A stretch of DNA of 5,873 nt from an uncultured Clostridia bacterium (GCA_944393295.1 CALXZR010000069.1:1-5873), one strand, 5' to 3'; shown: positions 1-5,842, counted from the stretch's first letter. The notes: a model not told the origin generated them from the sequence alone. Numbers and translations: made by a program.

Positions 1-1
1 A

Positions 2-1015
2 GGAACAACTAAAATTGCTTGGGATTTAAACGATAGAGGAATACGTACAAAGAAAACAAAATCAAAATGGGTACAAACATCTATTGTAAGAATGCTTAAA
101 AATCCAATATATACAGGTCGAGTAACAAATAAAAAATCAGAAGTTACAGATTTTATAACAGGAACAAGAAAAGACTTACCAGAAGAAGAATGGATAGTAG
201 TAGAACGACCAGAAATGAGAATAATATCAGATGAATTATTTAATAGAGCACAGGAAATACTTGCTCAAAGGTCAAATGATTTTAAACTAACCAATAAACG
301 TGAAAAAACAGAATATGTATTTAGTACACTTATATATTGCAAACATTGTGGTTATTCATTTAGAAGAATAAAAAGAAAATATAAAGAAGATGGACCAGAA
401 TATATAAGATGGGTATGTAGTGGAAGAAACTCAATGGGGGTAAATCATTGCCCTAATACAACTGTTATAGATGAAGAAGAACTTCTAAGTGCAATTAAAA
501 CATACTTAAAAAGCATTATTTCAAACAAAAAGAATTTTATGAAAGCAGTTGAAAAAGAATTTGAAAAGATTACTAAACTAAGAGAAAGTAATGAAAGAAG
601 TGAAGAAAGCCTACTTAAAGAAATTGAAAAGGTTACCACGAAAAAACAAAAATATATGGAAATGTTCCAAAACGAAGTTATTAATATTCAAGAATTAAAA
701 CAATATACAAATCCATTAAATGAAGATATAGCAAGACTAGAAAGAGAATTAAAATTAATTACATCTGAAATAAAAGAAAAAGATGTACTAGAAAAAGAAC
801 TAACTAAAACAATAAAAACAGTAGATGACATATTAAATAATCAAACAATTACAAATGCTATGCTAAAAACAATTATAGATGTAATTGAAGTAGATTCAGA
901 TTCTAATGTAGAAGTAAGATTAAAATTATTAAACGAAATAGGAAGCCAACCTACAGTAATTACGAATTTTAACGATATAAATTCAACCGTTACGAAAAGT
1001 AACATCAGTACATAA
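2..1015 (+). CDS. Large serine recombinase, C-terminal part (5' end outside window)
   Basis: This family performs site-specific integration and excision of phages, integrative elements and large transposons through a catalytic Ser in an N-terminal resolvase domain. That domain lies left of the window, so the Ser is not visible. The frame is open from base 2, giving 337 residues; the Met at 92 is internal. The opening residues (GIRT..., W-V-Q-T-S-I-V, then MLKNPIYTGR) are the classic Recombinase domain (PF07508) signature. A zinc ribbon follows with Cys codons at 338, 347, 416 and 449 (C-x2-C ... C-x10-C). A Lys/Glu-rich predicted coiled coil lies at about 540–830, and then a short C-terminal region reading IDVIEVDSDSN. 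This domain order is typical of integrases of Clostridia integrative elements. No terminator follows; the 3' end overlaps the remnant frame at 981–1172. Family call is firm; the element type is unknown. Confidence 0.93.
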   Translation, partial: GTTKIAWDLNDRGIRTKKTKSKWVQTSIVRMLKNPIYTGRVTNKKSEVTDFITGTRKDLPEEEWIVVERPEMRIISDELFNRAQEILAQRSNDFKLTNKREKTEYVFSTLIYCKHCGYSFRRIKRKYKEDGPEYIRWVCSGRNSMGVNHCPNTTVIDEEELLSAIKTYLKSIISNKKNFMKAVEKEFEKITKLRESNERSEESLLKEIEKVTTKKQKYMEMFQNEVINIQELKQYTNPLNEDIARLERELKLITSEIKEKDVLEKELTKTIKTVDDILNNQTITNAMLKTIIDVIEVDSDSNVEVRLKLLNEIGSQPTVITNFNDINSTVTKSNIST

Positions 1016-1172
1016 GGATGTAACGAAAAGATTACCTAATATAAACTTAGCACTAGCACAAGAAGTTAGAAAAGTACTTGACGAAAATAAAGCAGAAAGA
1101 CATATAAGAGGAGGAATGGCAACAAAATTAAAGTATATTCATAAGCATGAACAAGAAGAAAATGCTTTGTGA
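981..1172 (+). pseudogene. Start-less 3' gene remnant after the recombinase
   Basis: A frame shifted +1 relative to the recombinase is open from just after the TAA at 978–980 to the TGA at 1170–1172. It has no ATG, GTG or TTG until an internal ATG at 1116, so it cannot be a normal complete gene. The peptide is highly charged and looks like a real protein tail: it contains LALAQEVRKVLDEN, then ERHIRGGMATKLKY, then a charged end HKHEQEENAL. I do not recognise the family. Its codon use is AT-rich like the host genes. The likeliest reading is the 3' end of a gene whose 5' part was separated by integration of the element carrying the recombinase. A frameshifted extension of the recombinase itself is the alternative. 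Confidence 0.5.
989..1035. other. Candidate recombinase attachment site (repeat cluster)
   Basis: The recombinase stop codon sits inside a cluster of short repeats. GTAACATC (999–1006) and GATGTAAC (1017–1024) form an inverted repeat with one mismatch around a 10-base centre. GTTACGAAAAG (989–999) and GTAACGAAAAG (1020–1030) are near-identical direct repeats 31 bases apart. Large serine recombinases act on att sites of about 40–50 bp made of imperfect inverted half-sites, and the start-less gene remnant begins here. The att assignment is inference; only the repeats are observed. Confidence 0.3.
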
Positions 1173-1227
1173 ACTTTTGAGACACTCTTTGAAGTTTAGA
1201 CCAAGACAAAAGATAATAAGTTATAGG

Positions 1228-1256
1228 TTTACATTTTATGTTAATTATGTTAAAAT
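1228..1256 (+). promoter_or_regulatory. Sigma-A promoter of the two-gene island
   Basis: The -35 box is TTTACA (1228–1233). A 17-base spacer leads to the -10 box TAAAAT (1251–1256), with an extended TG at 1248–1249. The predicted transcription start is near 1263, about 80 bases upstream of the first gene. Confidence 0.7.
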
Positions 1257-1260
1257 ATAA

Positions 1261-1290
1261 TTGAATAACTTCTTAAATACTCTTATTCAA
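1261..1290 (+). promoter_or_regulatory. Inverted repeat in the leader of the island genes
   Basis: TTGAATAA (1261–1268) and TTATTCAA (1283–1290) are perfect 8-base arms around a 14-base loop, located exactly at the predicted transcription start. They could form a weak 5' hairpin or be an operator for a dimeric repressor. With only A/T-rich pairs and no T-run, it is not a terminator. Confidence 0.4.
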
Positions 1291-1342
1291 TGCTACTTAG
1301 AGTTTTCAGAAGGAATCATAATTGATGATAGGAGGTTTGGTG

Positions 1343-1576
1343 ATGAAAAAATTTAACGAAATGAGCGAACTTGCACAGGAGGTTGCTACATGCATTGATG
1401 AGCAACTTTATGATTGCAAAAATCTGACTAGAAAAGGAATGCTTGATGGAGAAATGATGCGCTGTGTTATTCGGACAGCAGTAGATACTATGGATAACTG
1501 GCCTGTGAGACTGAAAGCAACAGTACGCATCGAAGTGTGCGATTGGTTTCAGGCAGAATACGGCATTTGTTTGTAA
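1343..1576 (+). CDS. Small Cys-containing protein of unknown function (77 aa)
   Basis: I do not recognise this family. The start at ATG 1343 is chosen because a strong SD (AGGAGGT, 1330–1336) sits 6 bases upstream. The in-frame TTG at 1322 and ATG at 1325 lie before that SD and would add only a short unsupported extension. The protein appears mostly helical and amphipathic, with five Cys (residues 17, 25, 41, 66, 76) in no standard zinc-ribbon spacing, and a Trp-containing C-terminal half (DNWPVRLKA, then EVCDWFQAEYG). It has no signal peptide or membrane segment, so it is probably cytoplasmic. It is 11 bases from the next gene and shares its promoter and terminator. Codon use (CGC, CTG, GGC) and GC content differ from veg and sipL, suggesting horizontal acquisition. 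Small orphan genes of this kind are frequent in integrative elements, but no function can be assigned. Confidence 0.7.
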   Translation: MKKFNEMSELAQEVATCIDEQLYDCKNLTRKGMLDGEMMRCVIRTAVDTMDNWPVRLKATVRIEVCDWFQAEYGICL

Positions 1577-1587
1577 AGGAGGAAGCT

Positions 1588-1830
1588 ATGTTAAATCGTA
1601 TATGTATTAAAGTCCAAAAAGGCAGCCAAGGGATGTCAAACAACCGGATAAAAGCTGCGTTTAAGAGTATCTTCGCAGAAGAACCCGTCATGATCCGGGC
1701 AGAAGGAAGGAATGTTATTATCCATACTCCGCTGGAGCTGAAGGAAAAAAGGGTTAGAAGGTTTGCTGATAAACTTGGAGCCTATACCTCGTTTAAAGGG
1801 AAAGATAACTCGTATTCGTTTAATCTATGA
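1588..1830 (+). CDS. Small basic protein of unknown function (80 aa)
   Basis: I do not recognise this family. The start is ATG 1588, supported by the near-perfect SD AAAGGAGG (1575–1582) 5 bases upstream. The same frame stays open upstream from a GTG at 1537 inside the previous gene, but that has no SD. The protein is rich in Lys and Arg, and its pattern suggests strand (RICIKVQ), helix (NNRIKAAFKSIF), strand hairpin (PVMIRAEGRNVIIHTP), helix (EKRVRRFADKLG) and strand (NSYSFNL). This order would fit a small ferredoxin-like fold and, with the positive charge, possible nucleic-acid binding; both are inference. There is no membrane segment. It is the second gene of a two-gene unit and is followed 9 bases later by a strong terminator. 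Its GC content is well above the flanking core genes. Confidence 0.72.
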   Translation: MLNRICIKVQKGSQGMSNNRIKAAFKSIFAEEPVMIRAEGRNVIIHTPLELKEKRVRRFADKLGAYTSFKGKDNSYSFNL

Positions 1831-1839
1831 TCACCACAC

Positions 1840-1877
1840 CGTCCCTCTCTACCTCGGTAGAGGGGGACGATGTTTTT
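1840..1877 (+). terminator. Intrinsic terminator of the two-gene island
   Basis: A 13-base stem (1840–1852 with 1857–1869), with one C/G-position mismatch that becomes a G·U-tolerant or unpaired step, closes on a CTCG loop. TTTTT follows at 1873–1877. This is the most GC-rich stretch in the window and it ends the island unit 9 bases after the stop codon. Confidence 0.88.
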
Positions 1878-2050
1878 CTAAAACTATAAATTTTCAAATA
1901 TATTTATTAAGTTCTACTTAACTGCAATATATAAACATCAGCAAGAAAAAGTATGAAATAAAACTGTAATAAAAAAGATAAAAAACTGAAATAAAACCTC
2001 GAAAAGCAATAGTATCAGTACTTCTGCAGTATTTGTAAAAGATTGTTTTT

Positions 2051-2079
2051 TTGACATTTTGCTATATCCGTGATATAAA
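2051..2079 (+). promoter_or_regulatory. Strong sigma-A promoter of veg, with overlapping palindrome
   Basis: The -35 box is a perfect TTGACA (2051–2056). The spacer is exactly 17 bases and the -10 box is TATAAA (2074–2079), with an extended TG at 2071–2072. A perfect 6-base inverted repeat, TATATC-CGT-GATATA (2063–2077), spans the spacer and half of the -10 box and could be an operator. In Bacillus subtilis, veg is known for a very strong vegetative promoter, and this one fits that pattern. Confidence 0.85.
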
Positions 2080-2114
2080 TTCTACATGAAAATACAGTAG
2101 AAGTAGGTGGTAAT

Positions 2115-2432
2115 ATGGGAATTTACAGATCTGAAATAGCAAACTTAAGAAAAAATATTGGTGAAAACATAGGACAAAAAATTATTGTAAAAGAATCTCC
2201 AGGTAAAAGAAGCAAACCTCAAGAGAAAGTTGCAATAATAGAAAATACTTATAAAGATTATTTTAGAGTAAAGTTTGAAGAAGTAGATAGATTTGGTTCT
2301 TATAATTATACAGATTTATTTACGAGAACAGTAGAGGTAAAATTATATAATGGTGAAGAATATGCACCAATTTTACCGCCACAGGTAGAAGTAAAAAAGC
2401 ATAGATTAAATACTGCAGTAGAAAATGCATAA
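2115..2432 (+). CDS. veg: Veg family protein
   Basis: This is a Veg-family (DUF1021, PF06257) small cytoplasmic protein, strongly expressed in vegetative Firmicutes; in B. subtilis it has been linked to biofilm matrix gene control. Family features visible are the N-terminal helix IANLRKNIGENIGQKI, the basic stretch after it (KESPGKRSKPQEKV), then IIENTYKDYFRVKF, and the conserved SYNYTDLFTRTVEV block near residues 62–77. The protein is 105 aa against about 86 in B. subtilis; the extra length is a C-terminal tail from about residue 85, rich in Pro, Val and Lys. The start ATG 2115 has the SD AGGTGG (2105–2110) 4 bases upstream. It has its own strong promoter and is followed after 86 bases by sipL. 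In Firmicutes veg is commonly near sporulation genes, which agrees with this context. Confidence 0.93.
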   Translation: MGIYRSEIANLRKNIGENIGQKIIVKESPGKRSKPQEKVAIIENTYKDYFRVKFEEVDRFGSYNYTDLFTRTVEVKLYNGEEYAPILPPQVEVKKHRLNTAVENA

Positions 2433-2450
2433 TAAAAATAAAAAATAAAG

Positions 2451-2479
2451 GAATTTTTTAAAATTAACCTCCATATAAA
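2451..2479 (+). promoter_or_regulatory. Possible sigma-E-type promoter for sipL
   Basis: GAATTTT (2451–2457), a 14-base spacer and CATATAAA (2472–2479) partly match the sigma-E pattern as I recall it (ATATT-like -35, CATACAAT-like -10). SipL in Clostridioides difficile is expressed under mother-cell sigma-E control, which motivated the search. The -35 match is weak and the region is AT-rich, so chance agreement is quite possible. Confidence 0.3.
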
Positions 2480-2518
2480 TGGTATTAGAAAATAATAACA
2501 TTTAAAGGAGGTCTTTTT
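2467..2518 (+). terminator. Hairpin with T-run whose 3' arm is the sipL SD site
   Basis: ACCTCC (2467–2472) pairs with GGAGGT (2507–2512). Above a small internal loop, 2477–2487 pairs with 2493–2503 with a single G/A mismatch and a five-base GAAAA loop. TTTTT (2514–2518) follows directly and abuts the sipL ATG at 2519. The structure has the shape of an intrinsic terminator for veg, yet GGAGGT is the sipL ribosome binding site and the T-run is its spacer. No other terminator lies between veg and sipL. Whether it terminates, sequesters the SD, or both is inference. Confidence 0.6.
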
Positions 2519-3997
2519 ATGGCAATAAAGCAGATAGCTATTTCACAGAAAATTAGTAGTGGAAATAAAAATTTTGAAGTTAAGGGAGATATAATTGTTC
2601 CAGATATAAAGCCAGATATTGTTAGTATTACAGCAAGTAATGCTAATACCTATATTTATAAAGAAGAATTGTCATCTGGAAAAATAAGAGTAGATGGAAA
2701 TATAGATGCGTATATTATTTATCTTTCTGATAATGGAGAAACAAGAAGTATACAGACTACTTTAGACTTTATGGAAACAATAAATGATGAAAAGGCTATA
2801 GAAGGAAAAAATATTTTTACTAAGATAAGAATAGATTTTCTAGAAACTAAAATTTTAAACGAAAGAAAAATTAGTATAGAAGCAAAACTTTGTATTCAAT
2901 ATCAGATAACAGAAAAAGTTAATTTAGAAATAAATACAAACTTTGAAGAACTAGGAGAGATGCAAAGATTAACAGAAAATGTTAATTTACCTATCTTAGT
3001 TGGAGAAAATAAAGTTAGAACTTCTGTAAAAGAGGATATAAGAATAGATGCCGAAGATGATGCAGGAGAAATTTTAAAAGTAGATTTAAAAGTAGAAAAT
3101 TGTGAAGCAAAAACTAGCTACAATAAAGTACTCGCCAAAGCAGAAGCTAGAGTAGAGATTCTTTATATTACAGAGAATGGAAAAATAAAAAAAGTAGAAG
3201 CAAATTTACCAATTATGAGTTTTATAGATATAGAAAATGTAGCAGAAACAAATGAATGTAATGTAAAATATACTGTAAGAAATATGTTAGTAAAAATTAA
3301 TAGTAGAGAAATGCATAGTATTAATTTTCAAACAGAATTTGAAGTATATTGTATAGCTATGCAAAAAGAAGAGATTTTACTTACAAAAGATATGTATAGT
3401 TTAGAAAATGAATTAGAATTAGAAAAGAAAAATATAGCAATTAGTTTAGAAGAGACAAATGAAGAGCTACCAGTACAAATTGTAGAAAAAATCTCTGTAG
3501 AAGATATAGAAAATGTATATTCAATACAAGCTACTCCAAGAATTATAAATAGTACGCAAAGTGGAGATGTAATAAACTACGAAGGTGAAGTAGAACTTAT
3601 TATATATTATTCTTCTGATAATAAATCAAATATTAGTGTAAAACAAGTTAAAATTACTTTTATGAAAAAAAGTATAAATGCAATTACAACAGATGATTTA
3701 ACTGTAAAAAATTGTAAATATAGTTTAAGTGGAGAAGAGGTAACTGTAGAGATGGAAATTGGAATTGACAATAGCAATTCTGTAAATAAAGAAATTTCTT
3801 ATATAAATAATGTTGTACAAAAAGAAAATGATTGTAGAAGTGATTATAATATGTTTCTATATTTTGTAAAAAGTGGAGACACAATTTGGAATATTGCAAA
3901 AAAATTTAAAGTATCTATGCAAGATGTGATAGATATAAATAATTTAGAAAATCCAGATAAAATTAATGTGGGGGATAGATTGTATATAATGAAATAA
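2519..3997 (+). CDS. sipL: SipL-like spore coat/engulfment protein (DUF3794 + LysM)
   Basis: This matches SipL, the Clostridia morphogenetic protein that binds the SpoIVA ATPase and tethers the spore coat to the forespore surface in the mother cell; it plays the role SpoVID plays in Bacillus. The 492 residues begin with a DUF3794/SPOCS domain (about 17–130) carrying the hallmark VPDIKPDI near residue 28. Two further, more diverged segments of similar strand-rich character lie at about 160–280 and 325–415. A C-terminal LysM domain follows at about 448–492, with YFVKSGDTIWNIAKKF, a DVIDINNL core and the GDRLYI end. There is no signal peptide or membrane segment, as expected for a mother-cell cytosolic protein. 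The length is close to C. difficile SipL (about 520 aa). The start is fixed by GGAGGT, 6 bases upstream of ATG. It is followed after 17 bases by yunB, probably co-transcribed. Confidence 0.9.
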   Translation: MAIKQIAISQKISSGNKNFEVKGDIIVPDIKPDIVSITASNANTYIYKEELSSGKIRVDGNIDAYIIYLSDNGETRSIQTTLDFMETINDEKAIEGKNIFTKIRIDFLETKILNERKISIEAKLCIQYQITEKVNLEINTNFEELGEMQRLTENVNLPILVGENKVRTSVKEDIRIDAEDDAGEILKVDLKVENCEAKTSYNKVLAKAEARVEILYITENGKIKKVEANLPIMSFIDIENVAETNECNVKYTVRNMLVKINSREMHSINFQTEFEVYCIAMQKEEILLTKDMYSLENELELEKKNIAISLEETNEELPVQIVEKISVEDIENVYSIQATPRIINSTQSGDVINYEGEVELIIYYSSDNKSNISVKQVKITFMKKSINAITTDDLTVKNCKYSLSGEEVTVEMEIGIDNSNSVNKEISYINNVVQKENDCRSDYNMFLYFVKSGDTIWNIAKKFKVSMQDVIDINNLENPDKINVGDRLYIMK

Positions 3998-4014
3998 ATA
4001 TACAATAGATTTGA

Positions 4015-4711
4015 ATGGAAAATAAATTATATTCAAGAAGGCGCTTTTCTTTTAAAGCACCTAAAAAAATAAATAAAGTTAAATTATTTATTCTATCTTT
4101 ATTATTAGTAATTATATTTGCGTTAGTTTCTTTTTTTAAGGCTGCATATCCTATATTTGAAGCAAGTTGCATAAACGAAGCAAGGTCTTTAACTGTTAAA
4201 ACTATAAATTCGGAGGTAAATAATTTAATGAAAAATTATAGTTATGAAGATTTAGTAACTATAGATAAAGATAATAATGGAAAAATAAATTTTGTACAAA
4301 CAAATTCTAGACCAATAAATGAGATAATTACACAACTTGCAATAAATGTACAAAATGATATAGATAATGCAGAAAGGACAAAGGTTTTTATAAATTTAGG
4401 AAGTGTATATGGTGTTAGCTTTTTAAAATATTTTGGACCTCAGTTTAATATTGAACTTGAAACATCTGGAAGTATAGAAAGCAATTTAAAAACAGAGTTT
4501 ACAGCTGTAGGTATAAACCAGACACTTCATAAAATATATTTAGATGTTTCAACAAGAATAAGTGTACTAACGCCTTTTGGAAAGTTTCGGAAATCCTATA
4601 GAAACAAGTATATTATTAGCAGAATCTGTTATTGTAGGAGAAATACCAGAAACATATTATAATTTTAATACTGATGCAGATCCAGATATGGCTTTTGAAA
4701 TAATGCAATAA
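4015..4711 (+). pseudogene. yunB: YunB family sporulation protein, frameshifted near the 3' end
   Basis: This matches the YunB family of sporulation membrane proteins, expressed in the mother cell in Bacillus; the biochemical role is not established. Visible are a basic N-terminus (SRRRFSFKAPKK), one membrane segment at about residues 22–41, the NLGSVYGVSFLKYFGP block, and the conserved GINQTLHKIYLDVSTRISV motif. In this frame the reading runs off into an unrelated tail and stops at 4662. The missing family ending (ETSILLAESVIVGEIPETYY) is intact in the +1 frame, ending with TAA at 4709–4711. The shift coincides with a 10-base near-tandem repeat at 4575–4594; removing one unit restores one frame of about 228 aa. 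A programmed +1 slip at TTT-CGG is an alternative. ATG 4015 lacks a clear SD, so translation may be coupled to sipL. Confidence 0.85.
4575..4594 (+). repeat. 10-bp near-tandem repeat at the yunB frameshift
   Basis: TTTTGGAAAG (4575–4584) is followed directly by TTTCGGAAAT (4585–4594), identical at 8 of 10 positions. A 10-base insertion shifts the frame by +1, which is exactly the shift seen in yunB. The second unit creates a CGG Arg codon, unusual in a gene set that mostly uses AGA. Confidence 0.6.
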
Positions 4712-4736
4712 ATATATATCGAAGCATATTTTTATA

Positions 4737-4745
4737 TGGTATAAT
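4737..4745 (+). promoter_or_regulatory. Extended -10 promoter of the transglutaminase-like gene
   Basis: TGG followed by a perfect TATAAT (4740–4745) forms an extended -10 element 33 bases before the start codon. No good -35 box is seen 17 bases upstream. It lies in the 67-base gap after yunB and could give the downstream gene separate expression. Confidence 0.5.
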
Positions 4746-4778
4746 AAATAAAAATATTAAATAATAGGAGTATAAAAT

Positions 4779-5368
4779 ATGAAAAAAGAAGGATTGTTAG
4801 CCAGACCAGACTTTTCTAATGTAGAAAAATATTTACAAGCAGGTAAAAGAACGGAAATAACGGATAGAATAAGAGCTGTATCTGATTTAATTAATGGGCA
4901 AACAGATGGAATTCTAATAAGAAATATATTGCTATGGATGAATCAAAATACTGAAAGACTACATTATTTACAGCTTTAGCAAGATGCAAAGGAATACCTA
5001 CTATGCAAATTATAACAGTTAGCAAAGAAGCTGAAAAAAGATTTGAAGAAGAAGGAGGAGTTATTACCTCAGGACATTATTTTACAGCTTGCTATTTGAC
5101 AGATACAAATGGTAATTCAAATTGGGTACTTATAGATTCAGATCAACCTGTGCAAGATATAAGAGATGTTAGATTTGATAGATTAGATTTAAACAATAGA
5201 AATATAAGAAGAGGTTTTTATGCTTTAGCTTATGTTAATGATTATAGCAATGTGGAATATAATGGAATGAGGATTGATTCAATAGATAGTATGAATAAAA
5301 TTCAAACTGAGGCATATAAAAATTGTGATAAAAGTGATTTTATTAGCAAGGATGGAAGAGAAAAATAG
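4779..5368 (+). pseudogene. Transglutaminase-like domain protein, internally deleted and frameshifted
   Basis: The N-terminal part (66 codons, stop 4977–4979) starts at ATG 4779, with the SD AGGAG (4766–4770) 8 bases upstream. It begins MKKEGLLARPDFSNVEKYL and runs to ILLWMNQNTER. A second frame, open from 4955 to the TAG at 5366–5368, continues with LFTALARCKGIPTMQIITV, a typical transglutaminase-core (PF01841) segment. It then has SGHYFTACYL and WVLIDSDQP, which hold the likely His and Asp of the Cys-His-Asp triad. In the family a stretch with the catalytic Cys, usually a TGC-type motif before LF.aLAR, separates these two parts. Here it is absent, so roughly 25–35 codons appear deleted and the frame is shifted, near 4950–4966. 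The substrate is unknown. A misassembly is the main alternative to real decay. Confidence 0.78.
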
Positions 5369-5394
5369 TAGCAAAATTTAAAAATATAGAAATA

Positions 5395-5426
5395 AAAAAT
5401 CGGAAGTAATAAAACTTCCGATTTTT
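5395..5426. terminator. Bidirectional intrinsic terminator between convergent genes
   Basis: A perfect 13-base stem (5395–5407 with 5414–5426) closes on an AATAAA loop. The arms carry A-run and T-run ends, so it works as a terminator in either direction. It ends the transglutaminase-like gene on the plus strand and lies 10 bases past the rpsI stop on the minus strand. Confidence 0.9.
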
Positions 5427-5436
5427 AATAAATTTA

Positions 5437-5841
5437 TTATCTCTTTGAGAATTGAGGAGCTTTACGAGCTTTTTTAAGTCCGTATTTTTTTCTTTCCTTC
5501 ATTCTTGGGTCTCTTGTTAAGAAACCGTTTGCTTTTAAAACTGGTCTAAATTCAGAATTTGCTTCATTTAATGCTCTTGCAATACCATGACGGATAGCAC
5601 CAGCTTGACCTGTATATCCACCACCAACAACTTTAACTATTACATCATATTTTCCAACTGTATTTGTAACAGCAAATGGTTGGTTTACTATAACTTTTAA
5701 TATTTCTGTTCCAAAATATTCATCTAGAGGTCTACCATTAACAACGATATTTCCTTTTCCTGCTGTTAATCTAACTCTAGCAATTGATTCTTTTCTTCTA
5801 CCTGTTCCTTGGAATACAATATTTTCAGATTTTTTTGCCAT
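5437..5841 (-). CDS. rpsI: 30S ribosomal protein S9 (uS9)
   Basis: uS9 is a small-subunit head protein whose C-terminal tail reaches toward the P-site tRNA. The 134-residue product has the family signatures: [14 protein letters not shown] near the N-terminus, NGRPLDEYF, the [19 protein letters not shown] block in the middle, and the basic tail ending [19 protein letters not shown] with the conserved terminal Lys-Arg. The length is close to the usual 128–132 aa, with a few extra N-terminal residues. The start ATG (5839–5841 on the minus strand) is supported by GGGAGG at 5851–5856, 9 bases upstream and inside the last codons of rplM. The single base between the rplM stop and the rpsI start indicates the usual rplM–rpsI operon with translational coupling. 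Confidence 0.98.
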   Translation of the reverse strand: MAKKSENIVFQGTGRRKESIARVRLTAGKGNIVVNGRPLDEYFGTEILKVIVNQPFAVTNTVGKYDVIVKVVGGGYTGQAGAIRHGIARALNEANSEFRPVLKANGFLTRDPRMKERKKYGLKKARKAPQFSKR

Positions 5842-5842
5842 C

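Noticed and set aside
445..639. Minus-strand open frame inside the recombinase
   Set aside because: Low-complexity Leu/Ser peptide antisense to the clear recombinase coiled coil; no SD and no family features.
1108..1172. SD-like AGGAGG before ATG 1116, suggesting an 18-codon gene
   Set aside because: The SD-like bases encode Arg-Gly-Gly of the longer remnant frame and lie only about one base from the ATG, too close for use.
1293..1920. CTACTTA on both sides of the two-gene island as possible flanking direct repeats
   Set aside because: Only seven bases with no extended match and not at clear composition boundaries.
1004..2022. ATCAGTAC present both in the candidate att region and near 2015
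   Set aside because: An 8-base match between AT-rich regions of this size is likely by chance and the flanks do not match.
1878..2050. Search for an RNA gene or small coding frame between the island terminator and the veg promoter
   Set aside because: A/T-rich sequence with no stable hairpin, SD-preceded frame or recognisable RNA motif.
3684..4172. Two minus-strand open frames opposite sipL and yunB
   Set aside because: They are antisense to confidently called genes, with biased composition from AT-rich codons and no SD or recognisable motif.
4210..4231. Alternative yunB start at an internal ATG preceded by GGAGGT
   Set aside because: It would remove the membrane segment and the conserved N-terminal region; ATG 4015 keeps the usual family architecture.
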